Shown one piece after another: positions 1 to 7,936 of a DNA stretch of 64,000 bases. The DNA is taken from positions 88,100 to 152,099 of the forward strand of contig JACKLX010000010.1 of the NCBI GenBank assembly GCA_024235695.1. The letters are read 5' to 3'. Within the stretch, counting starts at the first letter, position 1. Each line of letters begins with the position of its first letter. Source of the DNA: Accumulibacter sp. (GTDB taxonomy: Bacteria; Pseudomonadota; Gammaproteobacteria; Burkholderiales; Rhodocyclaceae). The notes under the pieces are model-generated. The model did not search any database. It saw only the letters and a list, made by a program, of their open reading frames with translations, and was not told where the DNA came from. The position numbers and the translations under genes were made by a program.

Positions 1-1
1 G

Positions 2-82
2 CGGCTGCGCGCCGGCTACTTCCTTGGTGCGGACCCGCAGACGCTGGCTGTTCGTTATGGCTATCTACCCCGGCAGCGCTGA
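2..82 (+). CDS. C-terminal end of an upstream glycosyltransferase (partial)
   Basis: An open frame enters from the window edge and stops at TGA 80-82. It encodes 26 residues ending in a basic segment with the pattern GYFLGADP followed by LAVRYGY. Such an end is typical of family 2 glycosyltransferases of the TIGR04283 type, which commonly sit directly before a TIGR04282 gene, as here. The frame overlaps the next start by 26 nt, suggesting translational coupling. The fragment is too short for a firm family call. Confidence 0.4.
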   Translation, partial: RLRAGYFLGADPQTLAVRYGYLPRQR

Positions 83-707
83 GCAGCCCGCCGTTGCCGT
101 CTTTGCCCGCGCGCCGCAGGCCGGCGCCGCCAAGACTCGCCTGATTCCTGCCCTGGGCGCAGCCGGCGCTGCCCGGCTGCAGCGGCGGCTGGCCTTGCAC
201 GCGTTGGCAACCGCCAGGCGGGCAGCGCTCGGCAGCGTCACCCTGTGGGCTGCGCCGGACAGCTCTCACCGCTTCTTTCGCGCCGCCAGACAGCATTGCG
301 GTGTCGGCCTCCGCGCACAGATCGGCGACGACCTTGGCCAACGCATGGGCGCAGCGTTCGCCATCCACGCCGGCCCGATGTTGCTGATCGGCAGTGACTG
401 TCCGGCGTTGCAGGAAGCCCACCTGTCGGCTGCGGCCGCCGTTCTGATCGAGCGACGCGGCGGTGCCAAGGATGCCGTATTCATTCCTGCCGAGGATGGC
501 GGCTACGTGCTGGTTGGCCTTCGTTGCCCACAGCCGGGGCTTTTTGACGGCATCGACTGGGGAACCGAGCGGGTCATGGCGCAGACCAGGCAGCGCCTGC
601 TGACTCTGGGCTTGCGCTGGCTTGAACTGCCGGCCCTGTGGGACGTCGACCGGCCGGCCGATCTGGCGCGCCTGGCGACACTTGCCGGCTACATCGAGCG
701 CTATTGA
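57..707 (+). CDS. TIGR04282/DUF2064 family GT-A fold glycosyltransferase-like protein
   Basis: A 216-residue protein with the DUF2064 pattern: an N-terminal strand ending FARAP with a following KTRL (about residues 16-29), an SDCP motif (113-116) and PAEDGGYVLVG (144-154), which resembles the nucleotide-sugar pocket of GT-A enzymes, then WDVDRPADL near the C-terminus. I chose ATG 57 because the frame upstream (from TTG 24) lacks family sequence. In other bacteria the family is paired with TIGR04283 glycosyltransferases and is often annotated as arsenosugar biosynthesis; the substrate cannot be read here. It overlaps the preceding partial gene. Confidence 0.8.
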   Translation: MAIYPGSAEQPAVAVFARAPQAGAAKTRLIPALGAAGAARLQRRLALHALATARRAALGSVTLWAAPDSSHRFFRAARQHCGVGLRAQIGDDLGQRMGAAFAIHAGPMLLIGSDCPALQEAHLSAAAAVLIERRGGAKDAVFIPAEDGGYVLVGLRCPQPGLFDGIDWGTERVMAQTRQRLLTLGLRWLELPALWDVDRPADLARLATLAGYIERY

Positions 708-799
708 CGGAACGCTGACGGCGTGGCGGCGTGGCCCCGCGCCGTCCTGCGGCCACCGGACGCCCGTCGCGGGTGACGTTACGGGCGTCCGGCCAGCGG

Positions 800-1723
800 C
801 TATTGCGTTTGCTGAATTCCGGCCAGCACCCAGCCGCCCTTGCCGCTGCGCGGCTTGACCAGATGCCAGATCTCGTCGACCGGTTCGGCTGTCGCGTCCG
901 GGTCTTCGCGGATCAGGCCGGTGAAGCGAACACTGACGACGTAGCGGCTTTCCTCTTCGGTGACGTCGAGCACCTGCGCGTCGATGGTGACCACCTCGGT
1001 TTCCTGAACGGCGTCGCCACGTTCCGCGATATTCATCCTGATTTCGGCGAACATCTCGGGAGATGTGAACTCGCGGATGTCGTCGAGATTGCCGGCGTCG
1101 TTGGCCGCCTGCAGGCGGATGAAACTGACCTTGGCATTGCGCACGAAGCCGTCCACGTCAAAGTCGGCGGGGATGCTGCCAGGGCCGGATCGAGCGTCAA
1201 TGGCCGGCGCAATGGCTGACGAGGCGAGGCCGGAAGGCGGCGCTGACGGCGCATTGGCGCGCTGACTCGTCGGCGCGTTGCCGCTGGCGGCTGTCGCGTA
1301 TTGCAGGCCCGCCGCACCAGCCATCGCCGGGTCGCGGGCGGCGGCACGGCGGCGCATGACGACGCCGATCACGACCATCACCGCGACGACCAGCAGGCCG
1401 ATCATCAGGAGCGACGCAAGTTCCTCGCCAAAGCCGAAGTGGGAAGCCAGCGCGGCCAGGCCAAGGCCGGCAGCCAGGCCGGCGAGCGGGCCCATCCACG
1501 AACGCTTGGCCTGGGCGGGAGCGCCGGCGGCCGACGCTCTTGCGGCGTTTGCCGTCGCTGCCGGTGTCGACGCCGGCGAGGCCGAGCGATCGGCAGATAA
1601 GGATTCGCGCTGCATGCCGGAGGATTTGCCGGCGCCGAAGCGCTTGCCGGCGGCGTCGGCATCGCCGCTTATCAGGGTCACGCCGAGCGCCAGGACGGCG
1701 GTCATCAGCGACAGGGTCTTCAT
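800..1723 (-). CDS. Tim44-like domain membrane protein
   Basis: A 307-residue protein. It has a signal peptide (about residues 1-25), a low-complexity Ala/Ser/Pro segment to about residue 75, two hydrophobic segments (about 78-98 and 105-127) ending in RRRAAAR, an Ala/Pro linker, and a C-terminal domain of about 125 residues with the Tim44-like pattern (DVDGFVRNAKVSFIRLQAAND at its start). ATG 1723 is preceded by AAGGAGAAAACG, a good ribosome binding site, so the frame extending to 1753 is not used. Bacterial Tim44-like proteins are membrane-anchored and of unclear role; this domain binds membranes in mitochondrial Tim44. It is monocistronic, with a likely promoter about 70 nt upstream. Confidence 0.75.
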   Translation of the reverse strand: MKTLSLMTAVLALGVTLISGDADAAGKRFGAGKSSGMQRESLSADRSASPASTPAATANAARASAAGAPAQAKRSWMGPLAGLAAGLGLAALASHFGFGEELASLLMIGLLVVAVMVVIGVVMRRRAAARDPAMAGAAGLQYATAASGNAPTSQRANAPSAPPSGLASSAIAPAIDARSGPGSIPADFDVDGFVRNAKVSFIRLQAANDAGNLDDIREFTSPEMFAEIRMNIAERGDAVQETEVVTIDAQVLDVTEEESRYVVSVRFTGLIREDPDATAEPVDEIWHLVKPRSGKGGWVLAGIQQTQ

Positions 1724-1792
1724 CGTTTTCTCCTTTTCGTTGCGAGATTGCAATGGCCAAGGATAGACGCACGATGAAAGAAAAAAAGCAGA

Positions 1793-1798
1793 ATTATA
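1793..1798 (-). promoter_or_regulatory. -10 element for the Tim44-like gene
   Basis: A perfect TATAAT on the minus strand in an AT-rich island, about 70 nt upstream of the Tim44-like start. No good -35 box is visible at 16-18 nt. Confidence 0.4.
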
Positions 1799-1883
1799 GA
1801 ATACAATACATCCAAAAAATGGAACTATTGACAGGCCCCGTCGGCGGCCTTGAAGGCTGTGGTGGCCGCTTGCTCGCCGGCGA

Positions 1884-2891
1884 TCAGGACTTCCTCCTGG
1901 CCAGCCGCGAGCGGCCGCGCGAAGGTGCCGGCGAGGTCTCGGTCGGCCCCTGGGGACCGCTTGGACTGCTGACGCCCGGCGGGCGTGTCGGGTTGCCGAA
2001 TACCTCGTTGCGCGCCACCTGAATGATCGCGACGATCGCCGGGTGACTCAGTCGACGCTCGGTGGTGATGGCAAACAGCTGTTCGGCGATCGAATCGATG
2101 CGTCCGACCGCACGCACCCGATACTGATCGGTGACGTAGGCGGCGATCGCCGTCGGCGCGACGAACAGGCCGGCACCGGCCTGTCCGAAGGACTTGAGCA
2201 GCGCACTGTCGTCGAACTCGCCGACGATGTGTGGATGCAGCCGCCTGGCTTCGAACCACTGCTCGAGTCGCGAGCGGATCGCGACGTCGTCGCCGGGCAT
2301 CAGGAACGGGGCGCCGTGCAGCAGCGCCGGGAAATCCCCGCTCAGGGTCTCTATTAGCGCCGCTGCTGCGAAGACCGTCAGGTCGCTTTCGCCGAGCAGG
2401 TGGTCGTAGCCGCGTACGTTGAGATTGCTCGGCATCGGTCGGTCAGCGATCACCATATCGATCCGATGCACGGCCAGATCGGCAAGCAGTCCGGTCAGGC
2501 GTCCCTCGCGACAGACCAGCCGTACCGATTCGGGCAGGCGAAGGGCGGGCTCCACCAGTCGGTGGGCGACCGATTTCGGTACGGAATCGGCGATGCCGAC
2601 GGTGAAGCGCAGGGTTTGTCGGGTCGTCTGGTCGCGCGCCACCTCCAGCAGTTCCTCGCCGAGCGCGAAGATCTCCTCGGCGTAACTCAGGATCCGCCGT
2701 CCGGCGTCGGTCAGCTCGAGGCCGCGCCCGGCGCGACGGAACAACTCGACCCCGAGCGCGTCTTCCAGTTCGCGCAACTGGCCGCTGATCGCCTGTGGCG
2801 TCAGATGCAGCTGTTCGCAGGCGCGCGCGATCGAGCCAGACTTGGCGACCATCCAGAAGTAACGCAGATGTTTGTAGTTGAGCGCTGCCAT
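1884..2891 (-). CDS. nhaR: NhaR-type LysR family transcriptional activator
   Basis: A 335-residue LysR regulator. The N-terminal winged HTH reads NYKHLRYFWMVAKSGSIA with LTPQAISGQLRELEDALG (about residues 5-47), the form typical of NhaR. A periplasmic-binding-fold effector domain follows (about 95-295). NhaR of E. coli senses Na+ and activates the antiporter gene nhaA. No nhaA is adjacent here; the nearest sodium antiporter gene is nhaD at 51.4-52.8 kb. The C-terminal 35 residues are Pro/Ser/Arg-rich and extend beyond the usual family end of about 300 residues. The gene is divergent from the hibernation factor gene, with a palindrome between them, the usual arrangement for a self-regulating LysR gene. 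Confidence 0.82.
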   Translation of the reverse strand: MAALNYKHLRYFWMVAKSGSIARACEQLHLTPQAISGQLRELEDALGVELFRRAGRGLELTDAGRRILSYAEEIFALGEELLEVARDQTTRQTLRFTVGIADSVPKSVAHRLVEPALRLPESVRLVCREGRLTGLLADLAVHRIDMVIADRPMPSNLNVRGYDHLLGESDLTVFAAAALIETLSGDFPALLHGAPFLMPGDDVAIRSRLEQWFEARRLHPHIVGEFDDSALLKSFGQAGAGLFVAPTAIAAYVTDQYRVRAVGRIDSIAEQLFAITTERRLSHPAIVAIIQVARNEVFGNPTRPPGVSSPSGPQGPTETSPAPSRGRSRLARRKS

Positions 2892-2929
2892 GATCCTGAA
2901 AAACGCAAGAAAAAATGGATGAAATGAAA

Positions 2930-2935
2930 ATTATA
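2930..2935 (-). promoter_or_regulatory. -10 element of nhaR
   Basis: TATAAT on the minus strand directly beside the palindrome at 2935-2950, about 40 nt upstream of the nhaR start. A regulator bound to the palindrome would lie between -10 and -35. No consensus -35 is seen. Confidence 0.4.
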
Positions 2936-2950
2936 TCCGATTTGTCGGAT
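2935..2950. promoter_or_regulatory. Palindromic operator between nhaR and the hibernation factor gene
   Basis: A perfect inverted repeat, ATCCGA-TTTG-TCGGAT, in the divergent promoter region. It overlaps the predicted -35 of the rightward promoter and abuts the -10 of nhaR. The position and symmetry fit a LysR-type site, with NhaR the obvious candidate. Binding is inferred, not shown. Confidence 0.5.
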
Positions 2951-2970
2951 GTCTAACGCTGTCCTACACT
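2942..2970 (+). promoter_or_regulatory. Promoter of the hibernation factor gene
   Basis: TTGTCG (2942-2947) and TACACT (2965-2970) are separated by exactly 17 nt, giving a predicted start of transcription about 25 nt before ATG 3003. The -35 box lies inside the palindrome at 2935-2950. Confidence 0.5.
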
Positions 2971-3002
2971 GGCCTTTCGCTCAACCAGAAAGGAGAACCC
3001 CG

Positions 3003-3383
3003 ATGCAGATCGTCACCCTGGCCAGAGGCTTCGCGCTCACCACGGACGTGCGCCAGCACATCGAGCGGCGCCTTGGTTTCGCGTTCGATCGAGCGCACCA
3101 CCAGATCGGCAGGATTTCTGTCGTCGTATCCGACGTCAACGGGCCGCGCGGCGGTGAGGACAAACGTTGCCGTATCCAGGTGAGCGTGGCAGGCGCCGCC
3201 GACGTGATGATCGACGATTGCCAGAGCGATCTCTACCGCGCGATCGATCGCGCGGTCGATCGGGCCGGTCGGACGCTTGCTCGCCGCTTGACGCGCCTGC
3301 GTGACGGTCGGCACGGCCGCCCGGCGATTGCCCGGTTGGCTGCCGTCAGCGAAGCCGCCGACCAGACTGTGCCGCAGATCTGA
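3003..3383 (+). CDS. Ribosome hibernation promoting factor / sigma-54 modulation family protein
   Basis: A 126-residue protein of the HPF/RaiA (S30AE) family. It starts MQIVTLARGFALTTDVRQHIERRL, the usual beta-strand and helix beginning, and has the conserved helix SDLYRAIDRAVDRAGRTLARRL (about 76-98). These small proteins bind the 30S subunit near the decoding centre and silence ribosomes under stress. It is a short form without a long C-terminal dimerisation domain. The start is set by AAAGGAGAACCCCG just upstream. It is followed 25 nt later by the Bax-inhibitor gene and may be co-transcribed with it. Confidence 0.8.
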   Translation: MQIVTLARGFALTTDVRQHIERRLGFAFDRAHHQIGRISVVVSDVNGPRGGEDKRCRIQVSVAGAADVMIDDCQSDLYRAIDRAVDRAGRTLARRLTRLRDGRHGRPAIARLAAVSEAADQTVPQI

Positions 3384-3408
3384 TTTTCGACCATTACAGG
3401 AGACCACA

Positions 3409-4092
3409 ATGAATACCTTCAACAGCCTGCCGACCACCCCCGGCGGGCAAACGCGGGCCGCCTCGGCAATCGCCACCAACACGGTGATCCGCAACACCTA
3501 CATGTTGCTGTCGATGACCCTGCTGTTTTCGGCGCTCGCCGCCGGTGCCTCGCTGGCCCTGAAGTTGCCGCATCCTGGCCTGATCGTGACGCTGCTCGGC
3601 TACTTCGGTCTGCTGTTCCTTACCAATCGGCTGAGGAACAGCGGCTGGGGCGTGGCGTCGGTGTTCGCGCTGACGGGCTTCATGGGCTATACCCTGGGGC
3701 CGATCGTTGGCCACTATCTCGGCCTGCCGAACGGCGGCCAGACGGTCATGATGGCGATGGCCGGCACGGCCGTGATCTTCCTGTCGCTGTCGGGCTACGC
3801 GTTGACCACCCGCAAGGACTTCAGCTTCATGGGCGGCTTTCTGCTGGTTGGCATCGTGCTCGCTTTCCTGGCCGGGCTGGCGGCGATCTTTTTCGCCATC
3901 CCGGCCTTGTCGCTGACCGTCTCGGCGGTCTTCGTACTGCTGATGTCGGGTTTGATCCTCTACGAGACCTCGAACATCATCCACGGTGGCGAAACCAACT
4001 ACGTGATGGCGACGGTGACGCTGTTCGTCGCCATCTTCAACCTCTTTACCAGCCTGCTGCAACTGCTCGGCTTCACCAGCAGCAGTGATTGA
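3409..4092 (+). CDS. Bax inhibitor-1/YccA family membrane protein
   Basis: A 227-residue polytopic protein with seven hydrophobic segments after a polar N-terminus of about 30 residues. It matches the BI-1/YccA family: NTYMLLSMTLLFSALAAG opens the first helix, and the end carries LYETSNIIHGGETNYVMATV before the last helix, which holds the conserved acidic residues. E. coli YccA modulates the FtsH protease, and other family members leak calcium in a pH-dependent way. ATG 3409 follows CAGGAGACCACA. Two strong GC hairpins follow the stop. Confidence 0.87.
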   Translation: MNTFNSLPTTPGGQTRAASAIATNTVIRNTYMLLSMTLLFSALAAGASLALKLPHPGLIVTLLGYFGLLFLTNRLRNSGWGVASVFALTGFMGYTLGPIVGHYLGLPNGGQTVMMAMAGTAVIFLSLSGYALTTRKDFSFMGGFLLVGIVLAFLAGLAAIFFAIPALSLTVSAVFVLLMSGLILYETSNIIHGGETNYVMATVTLFVAIFNLFTSLLQLLGFTSSSD

Positions 4093-4098
4093 AGGTGA

Positions 4099-4127
4099 GG
4101 TGGCGGCGTCCTGCCAACGCCGCCACC
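4099..4127 (+). terminator. GC-rich hairpin after the Bax-inhibitor gene
   Basis: A perfect 11-bp stem (GGTGGCGGCGT with ACGCCGCCACC) and a 7-nt loop start 7 nt after the stop codon. There is no T-tract, so it may stabilise the 3' end or act with the next hairpin. Confidence 0.45.
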
Positions 4128-4136
4128 GCTACCAGG

Positions 4137-4163
4137 GCGCGGCCGCTGCGGCGGCCGCGCTTT
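4137..4163 (+). terminator. Second hairpin, probable intrinsic terminator
   Basis: A 10-bp perfect stem (GCGCGGCCGC with its complement) and a TGCG loop are followed by TTT. It separates the Bax-inhibitor gene from the moaA promoter. Confidence 0.5.
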
Positions 4164-4199
4164 CAGCGCGTCAGTGCGTCGGGGCCAGGCAAAGTTCGC

Positions 4200-4205
4200 T
4201 ATAAT
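4200..4205 (+). promoter_or_regulatory. -10 element of moaA
   Basis: A consensus TATAAT sits in an otherwise GC-rich stretch, 60 nt before the chosen moaA start. No clear -35 is seen. No long conserved leader such as a Moco riboswitch fits between it and the gene. Confidence 0.5.
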
Positions 4206-4265
4206 CCGCCGCGAACCGTACTCATCGCCACTTCGCCATCGGCAAGCCCCCGCGGCGTTTCTTCC

Positions 4266-5345
4266 ATGCGCAATGATTCACTGACGCCAGCCAGCGTTCC
4301 AGACTCAGCGATCGCCATCCTGCCTGCGACTTCGTCGGCGATTTCGCCGCACGCCGACGGTACGCTGGTCGACAAGTATGGTCGGCACGTCACCTACATC
4401 CGCCTGTCGATCACCGACCGCTGCGATTTTCGCTGCAACTACTGCATGGCCGAGGAAATGACTTTCCTGCCACGCGCGCAGGTGTTGACGCTCGAGGAGT
4501 GCCTGCGGATCGCCGCCAGCTTCGTCGACCTTGGTGTGACCAAGGTGCGGGTAACCGGCGGCGAACCGCTGGTCCGCCAGAACGTCGTCTGGCTGCTCGA
4601 AAAGATCGCCGCTCTGCCCGGTCTCAAGGAACTGGTGATCACCACCAACGGTTCGCAGCTCGATCGCTTTGCGCCGGCCCTGCGTGCTGCCGGCGTCAAG
4701 CGCATCAATGTCAGTCTCGATACCCTGCGGCCTGACCGTTTCCGGGCGATCACCCGCGTTGGTGACCTGGGCAGGGTGCTGCGCGGCCTCGACGCCGCAC
4801 AGGCGGCGGGTTTCTCGCGCCTCAAGCTGAATACGGTGATGATGCGCGGCAGCAACGACGACGAACTGATCGAGCTGGCGCAGTTTGCCGTCGACCGCGG
4901 CATCGATATCGCCTTCATCGAGGAAATGCCACTGGGTGAAATCGGCCACGGGCGCCAATCGAGCTACTTCAGCAGCGAGGAGGCGATCGCCCGGCTCGAA
5001 CAGCGCTTCGTCCTGCTGCCGTCCACCGAAAGCACCGGCGGGCCGGCGCGCTACTGGCGGATTCCAGGCACCGCGACGCGCGTCGGATTCATCTCGCCGC
5101 ACAGCCATAACTTCTGCGAGTCGTGCAACCGCGTGCGGATCACCGCCCGCGGCGAGCTCTATCCGTGCCTGGGAAACAACGACGCGCTGGCGCTGTTGCC
5201 GCTGCTGCGTGCGCATCCGATCGACGACCGACCGCTGCGCGCGGCAATCGTCCATAGCATGGGGATCAAGGCCAAGGGCCACGAGTTCAGCAGCCAGATG
5301 GAGGTGCCGCAGGTGGTCCGTTTCATGTCGATGACCGGCGGCTGA
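4266..5345 (+). CDS. moaA: GTP 3',8-cyclase, molybdenum cofactor step 1
   Basis: A 359-residue radical SAM enzyme. The SAM-binding cluster motif is C53-x3-C57-x2-C60 (CDFRCNYC), preceded by YIRLSITDRC. The second Fe-S cluster motif near the C-terminus reads FCESCNRVRITARGELYPC. The protein ends MSMTGG; the Gly-Gly tail is known to be needed for MoaA activity in trans. It converts GTP to 3',8-cyclo-GTP with the help of MoaC, which is not in this window. ATG 4266 was chosen because it lies downstream of the -10 element; the same frame runs further upstream through the terminator. moeA follows 126 nt later. Confidence 0.95.
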   Translation: MRNDSLTPASVPDSAIAILPATSSAISPHADGTLVDKYGRHVTYIRLSITDRCDFRCNYCMAEEMTFLPRAQVLTLEECLRIAASFVDLGVTKVRVTGGEPLVRQNVVWLLEKIAALPGLKELVITTNGSQLDRFAPALRAAGVKRINVSLDTLRPDRFRAITRVGDLGRVLRGLDAAQAAGFSRLKLNTVMMRGSNDDELIELAQFAVDRGIDIAFIEEMPLGEIGHGRQSSYFSSEEAIARLEQRFVLLPSTESTGGPARYWRIPGTATRVGFISPHSHNFCESCNRVRITARGELYPCLGNNDALALLPLLRAHPIDDRPLRAAIVHSMGIKAKGHEFSSQMEVPQVVRFMSMTGG

Positions 5346-5471
5346 TCGGTCGGCGCTGAAGTCTTTCGGGTGACCGCGCGCCTCCGGACTGCGCCACCGC
5401 TTTCGCTTGATCGTTTGCCGCGGCGCGAGCTTTCGCCGGGCATCACACCGACCAGGACAAGACGAACCGCC

Positions 5472-6761
5472 ATGAGTCTCGCCGCCCGCTTCAGTTGCTT
5501 GCACGACCACGACCCCGAAGCGCTCTCGGTCGACCAGGCGCGCCGCTTCATCCACAGCCAGCTGCGACCGGTTCGTGCGCACGAGCGCCTGGCACTGCGC
5601 AGCGCCCTTGGTCGGGTGCTGGCCCGCGACGTCGTCGCGCCGTTCAACGTTCCGGCTCACGACAACTCGGCGATGGACGGCTACGCCGTGCGCCACGCCG
5701 AACTGTCGACCCGCGGCGCGACGCGCTTGCGGGTGGTGGGCACGGTGCTCGCCGGCCAGACCTTTGCCGGCAAGCCTGGCGTTGGCCAGTGCGTGCGGAT
5801 CATGACCGGCGCCTTGCCGCCGGCCGGAACCGATACGGTGGTGATCCAGGAAATTGTCCACGTCGATGGCGACAGTGTGCTCATCCCGGCGGGCCAGCGG
5901 CCCGGTCAGAACATCCGGCTGGCCGGTGAGGATCTGGCTGCCGGCCAGCCGGCGCTTGCCGCCGGACGGCTGATCCGACCGGCCGAGCTGGGGTTGCTGG
6001 CGTCGCTCGGCTGTGCCGAGGTGAGCGTCCATCGCCGGCTGCGCGTCGCTTTCTTCTCGACCGGCGACGAACTGTGCTCGGTCGGTACGCCACTGGCCGA
6101 CGGCGAGGTTTACGACAGCAATCGTTACACCCTTTTCGGGATGCTCGCCCGGATCGGCTGCGAAGTGCTCGACCTGGGCGTCGTCCGCGACGACCCGGGA
6201 TCACTCGAGGCAGCGTTCCGTGAGGCCGCGGCGGCGGCCGACGTGGTGATCACCAGCGGTGGCGTTTCGGTCGGTGAAGCCGATTTCGTCAAGGGACTGA
6301 TGGCGCAACTCGGCGAAGTGCTGTTCTGGAAGATCGCCATGAAGCCCGGCCGACCGATGGCCTTCGGTCGCATCGGCGGCGCCGCTGCCGCTGATGCCGA
6401 TGGCCACTCCGCCTGGCTGTTCGGCCTGCCCGGCAATCCGGTGGCGGTGATGGCCACCTTCTACCAGTTCGTGCGTGACGCGCTGTACCTGCTGATGGGC
6501 GCCGAGCCGCTGCCGGTCGTGCCACTGCTGCCGGCGGTTTGCACGGTGGCGATCAGGAAGAGCCCGGGACGCACCGAGTTCCAGCGCGGCGTTCTCGCTC
6601 GGGTGGACGGAGAGTGGTGCGTGCGCCCGGTGGGTGCGCAGGGGTCCGGGATCCTGCGCTCGATGTCGGACGCCAACTGCTTCATCGTTCTCGAACACGA
6701 TCGCGGCCCGGTTGCCGCCGGTGATTCGGTCAACGTACAGGTGTTCGACGGACTGCTCTGA
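5472..6761 (+). CDS. moeA: Molybdopterin molybdotransferase
   Basis: A 429-residue MoeA. The N-terminal domain carries FNVPAHDNSAMDGYAV, the conserved substrate-contact segment. The central MogA-like domain has TGDEL, VYDSN, TSGGVSVGEADF and GLPGNPVA, all diagnostic. A C-terminal barrel domain closes the protein. It ligates molybdate to adenylylated molybdopterin. It follows moaA on the same strand and may be cotranscribed. The start is ATG 5472, just before the first family-like helix; upstream sequence in frame is Arg/Pro-rich and not family-like. Confidence 0.95.
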   Translation: MSLAARFSCLHDHDPEALSVDQARRFIHSQLRPVRAHERLALRSALGRVLARDVVAPFNVPAHDNSAMDGYAVRHAELSTRGATRLRVVGTVLAGQTFAGKPGVGQCVRIMTGALPPAGTDTVVIQEIVHVDGDSVLIPAGQRPGQNIRLAGEDLAAGQPALAAGRLIRPAELGLLASLGCAEVSVHRRLRVAFFSTGDELCSVGTPLADGEVYDSNRYTLFGMLARIGCEVLDLGVVRDDPGSLEAAFREAAAAADVVITSGGVSVGEADFVKGLMAQLGEVLFWKIAMKPGRPMAFGRIGGAAAADADGHSAWLFGLPGNPVAVMATFYQFVRDALYLLMGAEPLPVVPLLPAVCTVAIRKSPGRTEFQRGVLARVDGEWCVRPVGAQGSGILRSMSDANCFIVLEHDRGPVAAGDSVNVQVFDGLL

Positions 6762-6780
6762 GCAGCAGCCGGAGTGACCA

Positions 6781-6796
6781 CGTCGGGTACCCGACG
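6781..6796. terminator. Palindrome between convergent moeA and attH-like genes
   Basis: CGTCGGGTACCCGACG is a perfect 16-bp palindrome in the 65-bp gap between two convergent genes. It could serve as a weak bidirectional hairpin; no T-tract is present. Confidence 0.3.
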
Positions 6797-6826
6797 GGCG
6801 CCTGCCGGGGTCGGTTCGGCGCGTCT

Positions 6827-7927
6827 CTACAGCCGCAAGCGACCGGCGTAGCCGGTCATCTCCAGGTAGCCGCGGCCGCTCAGGCTGCCTTCGACATGTA
6901 CCAGGCCTTCCCAATAGACCACGGCTGTCGGCCGGCTGGCCGACAGCTCCTGGTCGTCGAGTACCGGCCGCGTGCGCAGTGTCAGCTCGCCGATGCGGAT
7001 TTCCATCTGCACCGGATAACTGGCGCCACTGCGCGCTGACGACCAGTTGCGCAGCGGCGTGAAGCTGACGTCGGCGGCATCGAACTGGCGCACGCGACCC
7101 TCGGCATCGCGCCAGGTGGCGTGCGCGAACAGCGTTGCTCGCCGGGCGTCGCGCATTCGGAAAGCCATCAGCGCGCCACCGCCGTCGAGGTTGACGCCGA
7201 GCCAGTCCCAGCCGACGGCAAGGCCATCGAGAATCGCCGTCGACCATTCGTGATCGAACCAGGCGCGACCACTGGCGACTTGCCGTTTGCCGTCGACGAT
7301 CAGCGTGCCATCGACCTGCAGCTGTGGCCAGCTGACGTAGTAGCTCGCCAGTTCCGGGCCGTTCCCCTTCCGTGAGTAGCCGCCGTCGCCCTGCAGCAGC
7401 AAGGGCTGCGATGGCGTCAGCGTGAAGTCGTACGAAAACTGCGGGCTCTGCATCTGCAGTCTGAACAGTTCGCCGGAGCGGCGGTCTTCACGGCTCATCC
7501 GCCAGGCGCCGATATGTACGTCGCAGTCGACGATCGAGAAGCCGGCGCCGAGATTGGCACGCGCGGCTCGTTCGGCGTGCAGCAGACGGGCTCGTTCGGC
7601 GTGCAGCAGACGCTCGCCGGGCACGGTCAGCGCGGCGTGCGCAAAGAGGATTTGCCGGGCGGCAATCGGCGACTGCAGTGCTTCGGCAGTGCCCGGCCGG
7701 CTGCGAAAGAAGGTCAGTTGGAAACCGGTGTCGGCTTGCGGCGAGTCGAGTGCGCCGGTGACATACCACCATTCGCTGCGGAAATCCGGGTGCGCGCCGT
7801 GGTCGCGCGGGAAAGCCAGCCTGACGCCCGCGCCGACCGCTGGATACGCGATCGGCGCACGGGCAGGCGCCGCCAGCGTCAGCGCCGGCAGCAGCAGCGG
7901 CGCCGAGAGGAAGGTTCGCCGTCGCAT
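6827..7927 (-). CDS. AttH/CrtC-like lipocalin-fold protein, exported
   Basis: A 366-residue protein with a Tat-like signal (MRRRTFLSAP, cleavage around residue 24). A long N-terminal region follows that begins RDHGAHPDFRSEWWYVTG, the hallmark of the AttH / carotenoid 1,2-hydratase (COG5621) fold, with AWFDHEWS (about residue 210) as a second conserved block. Such proteins bind or hydrate hydrophobic substrates, but the substrate is unknown. It is the last gene of a three-gene minus-strand unit with an FtsX-type permease and an ATPase, the same composition as Agrobacterium attEFGH. Residues about 107-122 contain an in-frame 8-residue tandem duplication (LLHAERAR repeated). Confidence 0.78.
   Translation of the reverse strand: MRRRTFLSAPLLLPALTLAAPARAPIAYPAVGAGVRLAFPRDHGAHPDFRSEWWYVTGALDSPQADTGFQLTFFRSRPGTAEALQSPIAARQILFAHAALTVPGERLLHAERARLLHAERAARANLGAGFSIVDCDVHIGAWRMSREDRRSGELFRLQMQSPQFSYDFTLTPSQPLLLQGDGGYSRKGNGPELASYYVSWPQLQVDGTLIVDGKRQVASGRAWFDHEWSTAILDGLAVGWDWLGVNLDGGGALMAFRMRDARRATLFAHATWRDAEGRVRQFDAADVSFTPLRNWSSARSGASYPVQMEIRIGELTLRTRPVLDDQELSASRPTAVVYWEGLVHVEGSLSGRGYLEMTGYAGRLRL
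7565..7612. repeat. 24-bp perfect tandem duplication inside the AttH-like gene
   Basis: The unit starting GGCTCGTTCGGCGTGC occurs at 7565-7588 and again at 7589-7612. It is in frame and duplicates eight residues. Confidence 0.85.
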
Positions 7928-7936
7928 CGCTCGCGT

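Noticed and set aside
4093-4265. Possible Moco riboswitch ahead of moaA
   Set aside because: The hairpins lie before the -10 element, so they belong to the upstream gene's 3' end; the remaining leader is only about 55 nt.
4305-6032. A 575-codon antisense frame across moaA and moeA
   Set aside because: It lies opposite two well-supported enzymes and has the His/Arg/Gln-rich composition typical of antisense frames in high-GC DNA.
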